Below, in pieces: positions 1 to 12,078 of a stretch of DNA of 64,000 nucleotides. Position 1 is the stretch's first letter. Every line of letters starts with the position of its first letter. This DNA is from Eunapius fragilis. Taxonomy: Eukaryota > Porifera > Demospongiae > Spongillida > Spongillidae. The translations under genes and the position numbers were made by a program. The stretch lies in NCBI GenBank assembly GCA_963681505.1, contig OY811972.1:4148832-4212831 (forward strand), in the 5' to 3' direction. Under the pieces are notes generated by a model. It saw only the letters and a list, made by a program, of their open reading frames with translations, had not been told where the DNA came from and searched no databases.

Positions 1-335
1 TGTGTGTGTGTGTGTGTTTTGCACATCCGGTTGCATAGTGAGGGAGACAACCAGAGGTGTCATTATGGTACCATGGTTACATATGCACATTTTGACAATA
101 ATTCTGACATGGCCGAAACACCCAGTACCACTTATCAGCATTGGGAACCGCATAAGGTAAGGTATCAGACGTTGTAACGTCTGTACCCCACATGAGTAAG
201 AGACCAAAATGTATTTTCACATGCAGAAATGGTGTGGTATGCTGTGTTGCAAATATAGGAACACGATAGCTTTAGTATGTCAAAAGGTATATCAATTTGA
301 TTTGGATACCCGGGTGGGTGCGGCCTCACCTCCAG

Positions 336-509
336 AGGCAGAAGAGAGACGTGGAGAAGCTGGTGCCTTACCTCAGCCCTGTGGAAGCTGCCACCATGAA
401 GCCTCCCTCTGAGGAAGAACAGAGGGTTCACCTCCAGGACTCGTATAAGCTGCTGGAGGAGGACTACCTCAAAGTGATAGAGAAGCTTGCTGTCACGTCT
501 GGTGTTTGA
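336..509 (+). CDS. C-terminal exon of an unrecognised protein (partial gene)
   Basis: An open frame of 57 codons follows a possible splice acceptor (cctccag before 336) and ends in TGA at 507-509. The peptide is hydrophilic and rich in Glu, Lys and Leu. It begins RQKRDVEKLVPYLSPVEAAT and ends with a probable helix (LLEEDYLKVIEKLAV). Composition and codon use look coding, but I do not recognise the family. The polypyrimidine tract before the acceptor is weak, so the left border is uncertain. The rest of the gene would lie left of the window. It converges on cyclin T; an AATAAA near 1077 could serve as its poly(A) signal. Confidence 0.5.
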   Translation, partial: RQKRDVEKLVPYLSPVEAATMKPPSEEEQRVHLQDSYKLLEEDYLKVIEKLAVTSGV

Positions 510-1278
510 CCCACCACCACCACTACCCCATCCCCCTGCCCCTCTGATGTGCTCCCGCTCTCTGTCTCAAAATGTGTTACATTTGTTTACGTGTTTGTTT
601 GTAATGATGACGGTGTACAGGTAAACATGTGGCATATTAAATGGTTAAATAATTGGGACGTAGTGCACAACACATACTAGCCACTATTGTCATTTCCTTC
701 AAATACCTAAAATGCTCTGCTCATCCAAGTAAGATGTGTGAAATGGTGTTGGTGCAAATCTTGCCTGGCCTACCACCCACCTAGGACAACACAGAGGGCC
801 AGAGGGTTGCTAGGTAATCCCATTATTAAGGTGGTTATCATTAGCGATTAATTGGCCTTATTTGGGGGACCCATGAGCAGGGGTACCCGCCATACCTTCA
901 TAATGTAATGATCTCCTCCCCCCCCCCCCCCCCCCACCCCAAGGCCAGCAAAATACCTCATTACAATGAACAATCTTACCATTTCACCAAATCACAATTT
1001 TTTAAATGAGGTTTACAGAACAGCATGGTCAAAAAAAAAAACATTTGGCCAGATTCACAATTCATGGCAATATTCAAATAAATATCATATCAATATTAAT
1101 ACACATACACGTATATATACAATATATTAGGGCACTGTACAGACATACAAACCATTGATTACTGAGAGTTCTGATTTGAAAAAAAAAAAAAAAAAGAATT
1201 TTTTTAATACCCCACAAAGGAATCACCAAGAATACAAGAGCCTCCTCCCCCTTGCATCATCCCCCTCCTTGCTGAAAA
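510..1278. other. Convergent 3' flank, no gene seen
   Basis: Non-coding stretch between the 3' ends of the unknown + strand gene and cyclin T. It holds a poly(C) tract at about 909-935, an AT-rich block at 1060-1130 and an A-run near 1180-1195. Confidence 0.6.
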
Positions 1279-4200
1279 CTATCTTGATTCGGGGGGAGGA
1301 GGGGGAGGAGGAGATTGGATCTTCGGAGATGGGGGCAGCGGGGGAGGCAGAGGGGGTGCCCCCCCACCCGGCGCGGGAGGAAACGGCAGAGGTGTCACGA
1401 CCACCTTGTGGTGGTGAGGAGGTGGGGGGGCCAGGGAGCCTGGAGCCTGCCTTGCTACCAAAGGAGACTCCATCTTGGCTTTCTTTCTGTCGGGTAGGTC
1501 GCCGGGGCTACCGTGGGGCCTCTTCCCCAGTCTGCTGTCTTCTGCCTGCTTGAGCCGGTGGTAGTCCTCAGGCTTCAGCTTCTTCTTGTGGACCCCATCC
1601 AACGACGTCACCTCCACCCCCTGCTTCTGGTCAATCACCACACCCACTACAACACCCTTTGGCGGGAAATTCATGGACGGTGCCGGTGGTGGGTGTGGTT
1701 TCCCATCAGCAGACTTGGGAGTGGCAGGTGACACTTTAGGCGTCTTTGATGGGTTGCCGCCAGTGGTGGTGGGAGGGGGTGTGGCCGTCGTCTTGTGATT
1801 TGTCACCTGTTGTTTGGTGGTGTGAAGCTGCTCCGGTGTGGGTGTGACGGGGGGCTTAGCAGGTTGTGTGGGGTGGGTGCCAGTCACCTTGGGGGAGGGG
1901 TTTACAGAAGACACGCCCCCACTTCCCACGACGAGCGTCGTTGCTGACTTGGGCACTTTGGGGGTGGTGGTGGTGCTGTTGAGGTGCTTCTCCGGTGCCT
2001 GGTGGGGGGTACTGGTTTTCGAAGCAGACGAGGGTAACCCCGATGGGGGTGGAGGTGGTGGTGTGATGTCTGTGAAGACGGGGGCAGTCGGAGCCGACAC
2101 TGATTTTGCGGGTGGTGGGGGAGTGGCCAAAGCAGCTGTTGCACCGCTGGGTTTTGCGGGGTGGTGATGGTGATGTTTAGGAGCGTGAGGTGCGGTGTGT
2201 GCTGCCTTGGCGCCAGACGTAGGGAGGGTGCCACCGGAGGACGAAGACGATCTCTCCTTGTCACCCCCCGCCTGCAAGAGCAAGAACGAAAAAAAAAAAT
2301 GTATAAACCAGTGTTACCGCGGGCAACGACCATACACTCTACCCTGTAACTAATACACTTACAAACTCCTTAGGCCGCTCCTCCTGTCAATGAGCAAAAC
2401 GGTCGTCACAGAACGCTTACAATAAAGAAGCTCCCTCGACGGTTTTCCCATAATGTAACAAAATTATGCTCAAGCCCACAATGCATATTATTAGACATAC
2501 GGATTTACTATACTCACAACTACATATTAGAAGGCACTACAGCTAAAAGTCACAACAGGTGGTTGGTGGTACACATGTGGTCAAAATTGCCCTGGCATTA
2601 TGCCTCATGAGGGTGAGGCAACTGTAGATGGTTGACGTAACCTCGCTTAGAGGTGGACCAACTGGTAGATGGTTGACATAACCTCGCTTAGAGGTGGACA
2701 TAGCTGGGTGGCTACTTTTTATACACATAGGTAAATAATTGTTATTATGTTGAAAGCACATGTTGCAGAATGCATGCAGAAAGATGGGCAGAGGGATGGG
2801 CAGAGGGATGGGCAGAAAGATGGGCAGAAAGATGGGCAGAAAGATGGGCAGAGGGATGGGCAGAAAGATGGGCAGAGGGATTAGAAAAATGAAACACAAC
2901 TATGCAACCAGGGTGAGACAAATAAATATGGAAAGACTGGGGAAGAGAATGAAATGTACAGGCGTGGGGCAAGTGTTGGACTGCAGGGATAAGAGAAACA
3001 GCTGCTCCCTCATTCATATCTATTTATATACAATACAAAGGTTTCAAAATATCACCTTCAAAACATTTTTTAAGCGAAAGATCGACGAAATGCCATCCTT
3101 TTCACACACCCCAAGTCTTTCAAGAGGACATCGTGGGTGCAATAGGGTGTATACAATACACAACAACAACAAAGTGGGGGGGGGGAGGGGAGGGAGAGGG
3201 GTTGGACTGGACTGGGCACTGCATCACACAACACCATCCCCACCCACACACACACTCACAATCGCCGAAGCGGGCGACATCTTCATCGGCTCGAGGATCC
3301 TTTTCTGCAGTCGACTGGGACACTTGCCATAAATGTCCAGGAACTGCCGTGTGAGCTCTGAACACACACACAGACACTCTCTAACAAGGGGGCCACTTTT
3401 GATCCATATACTTTAAGGCAGCATTACCATTCAGTTCCTCTATGGTGGTCGCAGGACAAATGTACTCCCACCAGTTCTTGTTGTCCTTAGAACGAGGTAT
3501 CTGGTTCAAACATATAAGATATTTCAAGTCGAGGGAGGGGGGTGGGGCAGGAAATGTTCATATATGGTGTGGATAAATAGAATATGTAATATTGAAGTTA
3601 AGGTCGTTTACCTCCAAGCCTTTCCACTGGCACGCCAGGTGTATGCACACACAGGCCACCAGCGCTGGGGGGTGCTCCAAACAGAAGGTGGTCAAAAGCA
3701 GGCTTTGAAGGAAGGAGGTAGGACAGATTGGAGGAAACAGAAAGAAGGAAGAGGCTGGAGGTTACATTGTTCACTTTTCTGGTTAATTAGGACAAAAAAA
3801 TCCACAAACTGAAGTTGTTGGCAGCCATATAGATTGCCTAGTAACTATGGTAACTATGACTAAATACATGGGGAGTAAAAAATGTTAAGCTGACTTAAAA
3901 TGTCTCAAGTATTGGGTGTCCTCCTGAGGTACAGAAAATAAATTTATTCATGTTCTGCCAGTTTAACATCCCTTTTACATTTGACTGTGCATTGTCGTTG
4001 TACAGGTCCTTTTAGAGCTTGGCCCGAAATTGCCAAGGTCTAATTCTTCTTCTCTGTCAAAGTGAAGCTATTCAATCGCGATACACGTAGTTAGCATAGA
4101 AAATTATATATCAACCACACATATCACAATCGAATATCTTCACTTTGATGCCTTAGCTAGGGACGATAGAAAAAGAATTATACCTTGGGAATTTCGGGCC

Positions 4201-4808
4201 AAGCTCCACAGGACCTGTACAACGAGCATGCACCGTCAAATGTAAAAGGGATGTTAAACGTGTTAAACTGGCAGAACGTGAATAAATTTATTTTCTGTTA
4301 CACCATGGTAGACAAACATACCCCAGGGAGGAAGCCCGGTACATTAGACATTAACCCTACCACATGGTTCATGCTATATCACACACACCACACCCAAAGC
4401 ACACACACACACACCACACCCAAAGACAAACACACACACACACACACACAGACACACACACACACCACACCCAAGCACAAACACACCCAAAGCACAAACA
4501 CACACACACACACACACACACCACACCCAAGCACAAACACACACACACACACTCACACACACACACACAAAGAACACACAGTGCCAAAGCACCTGTTGTG
4601 GGCCATAAAGTACGCTGTCTGAGAGAGGTCTCGACTCGCTGCGTGCATCGCAGATAGGACGCCAGCAAGAAGAAAAGATGGTGACGTCGCCACACAAACC
4701 ACAGCACAGAGAACTTACTTTTAACAAGGTTCATACATTTCACCACGTGAGGGTGGGGGTGTTCTACAGCCACTTCAAACCCTATTGCAGTTGAAAGGCA
4801 ATCAATAA

Positions 4809-4861
<53 letters not shown>

Positions 4862-4871
4862 TTCTCCAATG

Positions 4872-4902
<31 letters not shown>

Positions 4903-5958
4903 TCTCTAATAAATGCCCACCTAATGTCTGCAAAATTAGCAGCTCATGGTATGTGATGTCTTCAACCAATTTAGCATATGCCTGAACAAACGACCACATT
5001 AGGAGGGGGAGGGGGGAAGAGGAGAGAGGCCAGATTAGGAGGGGGAGGGGGGAAGAGGAGAGAGGACAGCAGTGGGAAAGGGACATAAGCAAGAGGTCAA
5101 CGATGACGCAGGAGGTGGCTGAACACAAAGCATTGCTTTAGCAGCCACATGTGTGTACGGATTAGACAAACCAGATGAGGTTACCTCATTGGTCGTATCC
5201 CCCAATGGGGGCACGTCTTTGTTGAGAGTGGAGTAAGATATTTTGGCTACATACTCCAGCTTCCTTGGTTGTTCCTCAACCTTGGCCGCTAAGAACAGTG
5301 CAGCTGTGGCTATATTCTGCAAAGGACCAACCAACCAACGAGTACAATAGATTACTGTCTGAAATATGTACATCGTGGGGGGGGGGGGGGGGGGGGGTCA
5401 CATGGGATAGCTAAGGCTTACAGTACCTGTCTATGGAAGGACTTGAACGAATGCATCACGTAGAAGCGATGCATGTACACAATGGCAGTATTGATGCACA
5501 ACTGATTACTGAAAAAGAGACGCAAAAAAAAAACAGGTTTTAGACGATACACGCCGATAAGTCGAAAGGTTTAACCTCCCTCACAACCTCCCGGCTTTAA
5601 AATAAAAAATGGAGACAGAGGCAGCTATTTATTCCATAATAGGCTTAATTACCGCTTTCCCTTCTTCTCTCCCCCCCCCCCCCCCCCCCCCCCCCCCACC
5701 CGAGGCCCCGAGGAAGGTAAGATGCTGGTGAACTTGATGCCAACGCATGTTCACCCCGAGATACAATAAACGAAGCCGTCCCTTAATAAGGAACCCGTAC
5801 ACTTGTAATCGCTGTCCCATGTCGTGAATCATGTTGGCTGCCTGCTGTCGATAACTCAGCTCCTTGTCCGGATCCACACCATCGGCTCTAGAAGGGGAGT
5901 TCGTGAGCTCTTCCCTAGAAAACAGCCAACGATTTTTGGGATCCTTCTCAACCGCCAT
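1279..5958 (-). CDS. CCNT: Cyclin T, regulatory subunit of P-TEFb (CDK9 partner); 10 exons, 598 aa
   Basis: Cyclin T binds CDK9 to form P-TEFb, which phosphorylates the RNA polymerase II tail and releases paused polymerase in the nucleus. Exons on the minus strand: 5958-5801, 5508-5427, 5316-5185, 4981-4921, 4781-4719, 4638-4593, 3702-3612, 3500-3428, 3357-3260, 2271-1279. All junctions are GT..AG and join in phase (1797 nt). The N-terminus carries the cyclin T signature [16 protein letters not shown], then [34 protein letters not shown] and [11 protein letters not shown], covering both cyclin folds to about residue 265. The last exon encodes a low-complexity tail rich in Pro, Ser and Thr, with a five-His cluster near residue 303 and a second His run near the C-terminus. 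Metazoan cyclin T tails have similar His-rich stretches that help engage the polymerase tail. Cyclin K is the alternative, but the N-terminus fits cyclin T better. Introns carry CA repeats, a minisatellite and a MITE. Confidence 0.93.
2611..2882. repeat. Short tandem repeats in the last cyclin T intron
   Basis: Two copies of a roughly 53 bp unit (ending in cctcgcttagaggtggac) lie at 2611-2700. An array of about eleven-base units of the form gatgggcagaaa or gatgggcagagg lies at 2784-2882. Both are intronic. Confidence 0.85.
3931..4300. mobile_element. MITE-like inverted-repeat element inside a cyclin T intron
   Basis: Arms at about 3931-4042 and 4185-4300 are inverted copies of each other. 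They share cagaaaataaatttattca, catcccttttacatttgac and ttggcccgaaat read in opposite senses. The loop has no long open frame. It lies in the intron between cyclin T exons 6 and 7 and was probably inserted there. Confidence 0.75.
4380..4570. repeat. CA microsatellite with interruptions, cyclin T intron
   Basis: A CA-rich stretch interrupted by ccacacccaa units abuts the donor of cyclin T exon 6. A second CA array lies at 4813-4900 between exons 4 and 5. Confidence 0.95.
5376..5396. repeat. Poly(G) tract, cyclin T intron
   Basis: A run of about 20 G in the intron between cyclin T exons 2 and 3. A poly(C) run of similar or greater length lies at about 5671-5697 in intron 1. Confidence 0.95.
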
Positions 5959-6441
5959 TTTCAGGTGTGGTGGCGTACTCGAACGTTTTACGCATGCGCA
6001 ATAAGGAACAATATGGCGCTTTACCTTATTCGGTATTGGGGTCAAAATAGTCCCCAACATTTCCTTATGTCCTTATCTCGCTTCGTTAATAGCTTCTCCT
6101 TATGCCTGAATAACCTATACACTCCATTTAAACCTTGCCAGTCGACGGTGTAGTCCCTAACGCACAAACGCCTTGTGCACTCTAACAACACCACCTGCCA
6201 CATTTGCTACTCATTTACTTGCCCAGTACTTGCCCAAGTAACTAGACTTTGTAAACAGAACAAAAGGCACAGTCAGATAGCTCGGACAAACACAAAAGTT
6301 CTGAAATCGCTTGGGCGGATGTTATTTATATCGCGTTTCGCGATTACGGAAGTGCTGACGAACAGTTTACGATGGCACTACCGTATATCCGATTATTTAA
6401 TTAATGTTGCTCGTAATTGGTTTATAATTAAAGCGCCGGCG
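5959..6441. promoter_or_regulatory. Shared upstream region between divergent cyclin T and adaptor genes
   Basis: The two start codons point away from each other across 483 bp. The region must hold both 5' UTRs and probably both core promoters, so it may be bidirectional. I see no convincing TATA box. CpG-containing stretches occur at both ends. Transcription starts cannot be placed by eye. Confidence 0.5.
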
Positions 6442-7627
6442 ATGTCGCTGTTGGAACGACCGATTTTGAGCGTTCCTTCCAAGGCTCTGACGAAGCTGGT
6501 GTACGCGCTAACCGTAGAGTCTCCTCTCGATCCGCCGCGCGACTGGCGCGGATTGGCGGGCTACTTGGGTTTCCCACACCGCGTGATCACCCTGATAGAG
6601 CAGCACCGGGAATCCTCCAAGGCATGGCACGTGCTCGTGCTGTGGGAGCAGACGGGAACGAGCTCCTTGTGGAAGCTGCTGATCGCTCTAATGGAGCTTA
6701 ACCTGAAGGAGTGTCTGGATATTCTGCGCAGCGAGCTAGGGGGTCAGCCAGGGGTACTAGAGGTGCCATAAAATTTAAAGCGCTTTATTCATCGCCGCTA
6801 TGATTCTTTCTGCTAGATGCGTATTTGCAATATGAGGCGACCGAACACTACCTGAAGCAACTGAAGGTGGCGGGTAGAGACGTGAAATCGCAGCTCTTCA
6901 GTCCTTTGAAAGAGGAAGACTTGAAACTCTATCCAGAGATGAATGGAGAAGACGATGATAGCGTTACTTCTATGGAGAGGTTCTACATGCCCATCCGTAG
7001 GTATCCCTTCAACAATTGAGACTTTTTTAACGCACCTTTTTTTTTCTGCATCAAACATAGGCATTGCATCCTCGTCCCCTCTCCCACGCACTGTGTACAT
7101 ATCGTTCATGCCTGACCGCACCCATAAGAAGGAGGTGACCATGATGACACAGCTGCTGAGAGAGGCGGGCTTTGAGGTGTACTCTGCCGAAGGCAACAAG
7201 AAAGCCATCAGGGCCATGGGGAAGGGAGCGGACTACTGGAGAGAGCAGTGCATCCTTAAAGCGGAGAGCATTGTGGTGGTGTGCAGCAAGAAGTACTGCA
7301 ATGAAGACCACAAGCTGGCGGCGCAGGAATGCTCCACCAAGTCCCCCATCGCCGTGGACAGGTACCTCCTCAGACACCTAGTGTACTGTGGCAGCTCCAG
7401 GAAGGTGGTTCCCGTCGTCATGGAGATGTCGTCGTCCTGTGAAGGCGTCGTTCCCCAGTGGCTGGCGCCGCTCGCCGCGTTTCCATTGGCCGGAGCAGAA
7501 GATGCAGCTGCTGCGGGCCCTGGCGAGCGTGCCTGAATACGAGAAGCCTCGCGTGGAGCAGAAGATTCACATAAAGCCTATACAGATAAACTTTCCTGAG
7601 GCGAGCAAGTGGAACATTGATGACTGA
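6442..7627 (+). CDS. Death-domain + SEFIR (STIR superfamily) innate-immune adaptor; 3 exons with a one-base frame break
   Basis: Exons 6442-6742, 6817-6996 and 7061-7627. Exon 1 encodes a death-domain-like helical bundle with the typical DWRGLAGYLGF motif. Exon 2 is a linker similar in place to the MyD88 intermediate domain. Exon 3 holds an alpha/beta domain starting near residue 171 (VYISFMPD), then LLREAGFEVYSAEG, YWREQ and ESIVVVCSKKYCNED. The last motif is typical of SEFIR domains (IL-17 receptor, Act1) more than of TIR domains. The layout suggests a cytoplasmic signalling adaptor downstream of surface receptors, analogous to MyD88 or Act1. The frame that encodes PQWLAPL ends at 7536, while the convincing C-terminus (FHWPEQKMQLLRAL to the end) lies in another frame. 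One extra base between about 7440 and 7490 explains this: a true frameshift, an allele or an assembly error. The frame stays open upstream to 6175, so the start at 6442 is a choice. The exon 1 donor is the least certain junction. Confidence 0.72.
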
Positions 7628-7669
7628 GTAATTGACTAATCTCCTAAATTGGCTCCTCTGTGTGTGCGA

Positions 7670-7705
<36 letters not shown>

Positions 7706-9053
7706 ATGTGGGCATGTGTATCATTTATGCCTGTGCATGTGTGTATGTGCTTATGCACCTGTTGTGTGCTGTGTGTTTGTTTACTGTGTGCCAACTTTGT
7801 GATGTTGCAGTGGTATCTTTCTTGATCTATTGTTGTTAGTCTCCTCAGGATAAGCGAGTCTATGCCCCTTGTATCTCTGACCACAGGTATTGTTATGGTT
7901 TATGAAAGTCCTCTTGTTTTTTTATTCTCCTTCCGTTGGGGTATGAATTTATATAAACTGAGCCCCCAGTCCGGAAGCAACATATCAGTGTGGTGTCTAC
8001 ATTATAAATGACTAGCAAAGGCAAACGATCGATCCGCATTGTGGCCAATGAATTTAATCAGTGAGTACAGTGCTAGTATACACTAGTATGCTCATTTTTA
8101 TCATGATTTAGTTAAGATATTACCGTAAAACAGTGCACCAACATGGCGGATCGTGTAATACATGCGTGGCGCAGCAGCCTGACTAATACATATTAAATAC
8201 AAATACACGCCCGCCCGCATCATATTTTCGAGGACAGGCGGACGGGGATCTAAAGTCCAGTTCGGAGTGGCCTACCTATCCGTACATGTACATGTCTCGT
8301 TTGTTATAAAAATTACAGTTTGGAAACTGCGCACTTTTGTATAGAAAACATTTGGTCGTTGTTATCACAACATTGTTTGCCAGACAACCGAGGTGTGCAC
8401 AAGCTAGTCAAATCAAAAAGTCCATTAATTATTAAATCGGGAGTACATAAATGGACTATGTAATGACACTTGACCCCATACATTAAAGGCTTGGGTGTCG
8501 TACAACTGACAATAATGCCCGTGATGTAAAAATCAAATGCTATAAAAAGAGACAATAAACAATTTATCGCGAGTGCCAAAGAGTGGAGATGCTCGATAGA
8601 TCTGCATGTCCGTAATCTGTCATGCATCCATTCTACAAGCATAACCCCCATATGTACCTGCCTCTCCCCCCAGGGACATGGTGAGCCTTCTTGCATCAGG
8701 TAAGGTACCTCCCCTGGTCTCCAAATACTTTCCCTCCCCTCCCCCCCCCCCCCCCCCCCCCGGACATTTATACTGTACTATCTGAGCGTTTATAAGCGGC
8801 CCCCCTCCTCCTCCCCTCCGATAATAATAAGACTACTGAGTATAGCTGTGTATTTCTAAAAGCTACTGCCACTACAAATAGCGCTTGGGATGTTGCGGTT
8901 TGGGCATTCCCGACATACTCTCGTGTAGATTTTTTAATAACTAACTTAGCTGCACTAAAGCCAATCTGATTAACTCTTAATTAACGCGTTAATTCATGGT
9001 GCGGTTGAATAATACGTTTGTACACCAGGGCCGGGCCACGCCCAACTAATGCC
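7628..9053. other. Intergenic: TG microsatellite, poly(C) and one weak first-exon candidate
   Basis: A TG array lies at 7670-7702 and a poly(C) tract at about 8740-8761. At 8008-8060 there is a short frame (MTSKGKRSIRIVANEFNQ) followed directly by gtgagt. It could be a first coding exon, but I found no partner exon downstream. Nothing else was recognised. Confidence 0.4.
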
Positions 9054-10054
9054 ATGTACTGGCTCTGTTGCGTACTTTTTTATGCTTCACTCCTCGCCCG
9101 TAATTCAGGCACCACGATCGAACCAATCGTCCTACCACCCACTATCCTGAACGATTCTTGCGCCGACTTGAACCAGGTAATCCAATCCCTTGCGCAGAGT
9201 ACAGAACAACTGCTTGACCAATTCTCTGCAAGACTTGATGCTGTGCTCAATTTGGGCTCCAGTGCACAGTTCGCGGCTAGTTCGTATTCCGATAATAAGA
9301 TATTGCAGCGAAGTTGCCCAACAATCCCTCCGGATACTACTGGATTCTCAGTTCTGCGAACGTTCCAATTCGTGTGTACTGCGACCTCGTAAAAGTTTTA
9401 TGCGGCCAACGAGGATGGACGCGAGTAGCCTACCTGAACATGAATGACCCCACACTAGCCTGTCCATCTGCATGGTATCTCAACACTGTCCCGACAGGCG
9501 ACCGCTTGTGCGGGAGACCACAACCGTCCACCGCCGGGTGCTTCTCCGTAAACTACCCAGTCAACGGAGTGCTCTACTCCAAGATCTGCGGTTGGGTCAG
9601 AGGCTATAACTATAAAACTAACGATGGTTTCTCTCGTTACAATTGTCCTACACCGTGTTCATACACGGCCATTGACCAACCATACGTCGACGGCGTAAGC
9701 ATCACTCGCAAACGGTCGTATGTCGCTGCAAACGTTCAAGGTGCAAAATGCCCCTGCTATCCAGGTGGCTCGTAAGCAAACTCAGTACCTAGCTTCGTGG
9801 GTTCCAATTGGTACTGTCAGGGGCAGGTTGCCGGCGATTCCACCACTGACTACTACAAATACCCTCTGTGGACTGGAGCCGCAGCGTGCGTAGGTTATAC
9901 GCAAGCCCCTTGCTGCAGCAATCCCAACCTGCCGTGGTTCTCTGTCGTCATGACGACGCAGGTCGTCGATGGTCTGGAAGTGCGCATCTGTTCTGACCAA
10001 AGCTATACGGATGAAGACACTCGGCTGCAGAATGTGGAGTTGTACGTTTCTTGA
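9054..10054 (+). pseudogene. Disrupted copy of the secreted fibrinogen-like gene at 12079-13092
   Basis: It follows the intact neighbour almost base for base from the signal peptide (MYWLCCVLFYASLLA) to the last residues (RLQNVELYVS). Three changes break it. An insertion of about 8 bases near 9291-9298 shifts the frame where the fibrinogen-like domain begins, and the first domain Cys codon is TAT instead of TGT. An in-frame TAA at 9773-9775 replaces a Tyr codon. There is also an in-frame loss of seven codons near 9713. The second half after the stop is otherwise open. Downstream flanks also match, so the pair arose by local tandem duplication. Both copies lack introns. Confidence 0.85.
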
Positions 10055-10225
10055 AGTCATTGCATGTCATGCATTTTCAGTCAGTATTTCTTTTGCACCG
10101 TGTTTGTGAAATTTATTTTACACTGTGTATATATATAATTATATATATATATTGTCACCACTTTTACTGTACTTATATTGTAGGATACGTTGTTTCCCGT
10201 ACATCCTGCATTCTATTAATGCCCG

Positions 10226-10256
<31 letters not shown>

Positions 10257-12078
10257 TTTTCCCGCTCGATTCCCGCAATGATTAAGTAAACCGTGATCCC
10301 ATTTATCAAATCCTCCCCGTCGAATTTGGAGTATCTGAATCTGAACCTGCGGCAGCAGGTACAATATAGAATTGATTGAGGGTTGATGAATGTCATTAAT
10401 AAAACTTCACTAGCGTCTGGAGGGACAACGGAGAAACGGATCGCTTATCTCTTTATCCCGATGGAATGAGAGCACAACGATCTACAGTTCTACGTTGGTT
10501 CCGTGTCATAAAACGGTGCGGTTATAGCAGAGATAATATATAGAGGGATTGGAAACCCATGCACCCACGTACGCGTATATTCTCTAAACAATGCACGCGG
10601 ACAGGGCTATCTACCACAACCAAAAATTTAAACATTGTTACAGGATGTAAGCACCGAACGGTATTGGCACGGTCCCGAAAACAGGACCGTGCCAAAATCG
10701 CTGGAAAAGGCGGGAGCAGAGTTACATATTTAATTTGTCAATTTCGTACGACAACAGTCCAGCAAAGTTGAATCCTAAGATAGTAAAGGCGTGAGGGAAT
10801 ACAGTTTTACGCTATATTTCTTGTTGTGAGCCTTGTTAAAATTTTTTAAAAATTCTTCGCCTTCGGGTCGCCATCTTGACACGGGGTCTATGTGTACCTC
10901 CATCGGCTTTCCTGTATGAGGGCTGTGCTTATTTTTGCTTTTACTGGTAGATCTCGTTGTTTTGCGTGGCGTAGTGGTGGTTTGGAGAGCTCCTATCAAG
11001 CGTAACGCGTGTTTCAGGCGCCTTTGTTTGACGTTTGGAGTCCCTTACTTTGTGTACCTATATCGCCGTGCTGGCTTGAAGGACGATAATTGAAGGTATA
11101 TTTTGTGATAGTGCTATGTTGATAATGGGGTGTGGGCATATTTAGGCGGCTCGTATCAAAAGTTGTTTGGGCACTGCATGCACTCCTCCTCCTCCTCCTC
11201 CTCCTCCTCCTCCTCCTCCTCCTCCTCCTCCTCCTCCTCCTCCTCCTCCTCCTCCTCCTCCTCCTCCTCTTCTTCTTCTTCTTGACTGGAAAATGGAACA
11301 TGAAATAAGATATATATTTAGCACACTCGCGTTATAACAGTGCATGCATGCATGCCTGAGTAATTGGCCTATTTCTGCTTTCCAGTCTAATTTCTGTCAC
11401 TCTTGTTTCCGTGCTTTTTACACCACCATTGGTCAATTACCAATAACTTTCTCGTTAGAGAATGTTATTTACTTGTAACATGTTGCATCGTCATGATTCG
11501 TCAATGCCGCGTACCCACGTGCACACAATTGAATAGCTTCACGCATTATACATACGTGCCCTATATAGTCGGTACATAATTTTCGTCGGATAGGGGTCGG
11601 GCTGAAGGGCTGCTGTAGGTAACACGTATAGGAAAAGCAGTTTTAACCGTCTATAAAGGTTCGAAAAGAAACAATAACAATTTATAGTTATTAACCTGTA
11701 ATTGCCTGCGATAAGTAATTAAACTTTGTCTTGATTTAAAAAATAAAAAACATTCTTTAATCATTATAGCATTGTGACAATGTCCTATCGAATTTAGAAT
11801 AATTTTTAGTATTTTCAGGCTACAGGGTTACTGGGACTTAGACGCTGTGCTGATCCATTCAAAACTGTGTTGTTAGATGTGTACTGTAGTTCGGCTCAAA
11901 GGGTAGCTTTCACAATGAGGCGTGGACGATAGTTCAAAAACCATTTACGGTATCGTTCTAATTATAACCTAGTGTCAAGCCAGACTAGCTTGTGTACTTA
12001 AAGGCAATCTCATTAACACATAATTTACACGCTTATTCACGGTGCAGGTGGCACTTTACGCCGCGCATTTTTAATGTT
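10055..12078. other. Intergenic: AT, poly(C) and CTC repeats plus a dispersed-repeat fragment
   Basis: It contains a short (AT)n at 10124-10151, a poly(C) tract at about 10207-10252, and part of the 1 kb dispersed repeat family near 10385-10520 (shared with 38998-40040). A (CTC)n array lies at 11181-11270, ending in (CTT)n. No gene was recognised. Confidence 0.6.
11181..11284. repeat. (CTC)n/(CTT)n trinucleotide array
   Basis: About 29 uninterrupted CTC units followed by five or six CTT units. Confidence 0.98.

Noticed and set aside
1155..2349. Open frames on the + strand opposite the cyclin T last exon
   Set aside because: They mirror the Pro/Ser-rich coding strand; the - strand frame joins nine other exons in phase.
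4369..4899. Cys-Val-rich frame joining cyclin T exons 5 and 6 regions
   Set aside because: It reads through CA arrays; the real exons are short and end at GT donors.
11014..11345. Frame with a long poly-Arg or poly-Gly run
   Set aside because: It is the (CTC)n array read on the - strand.
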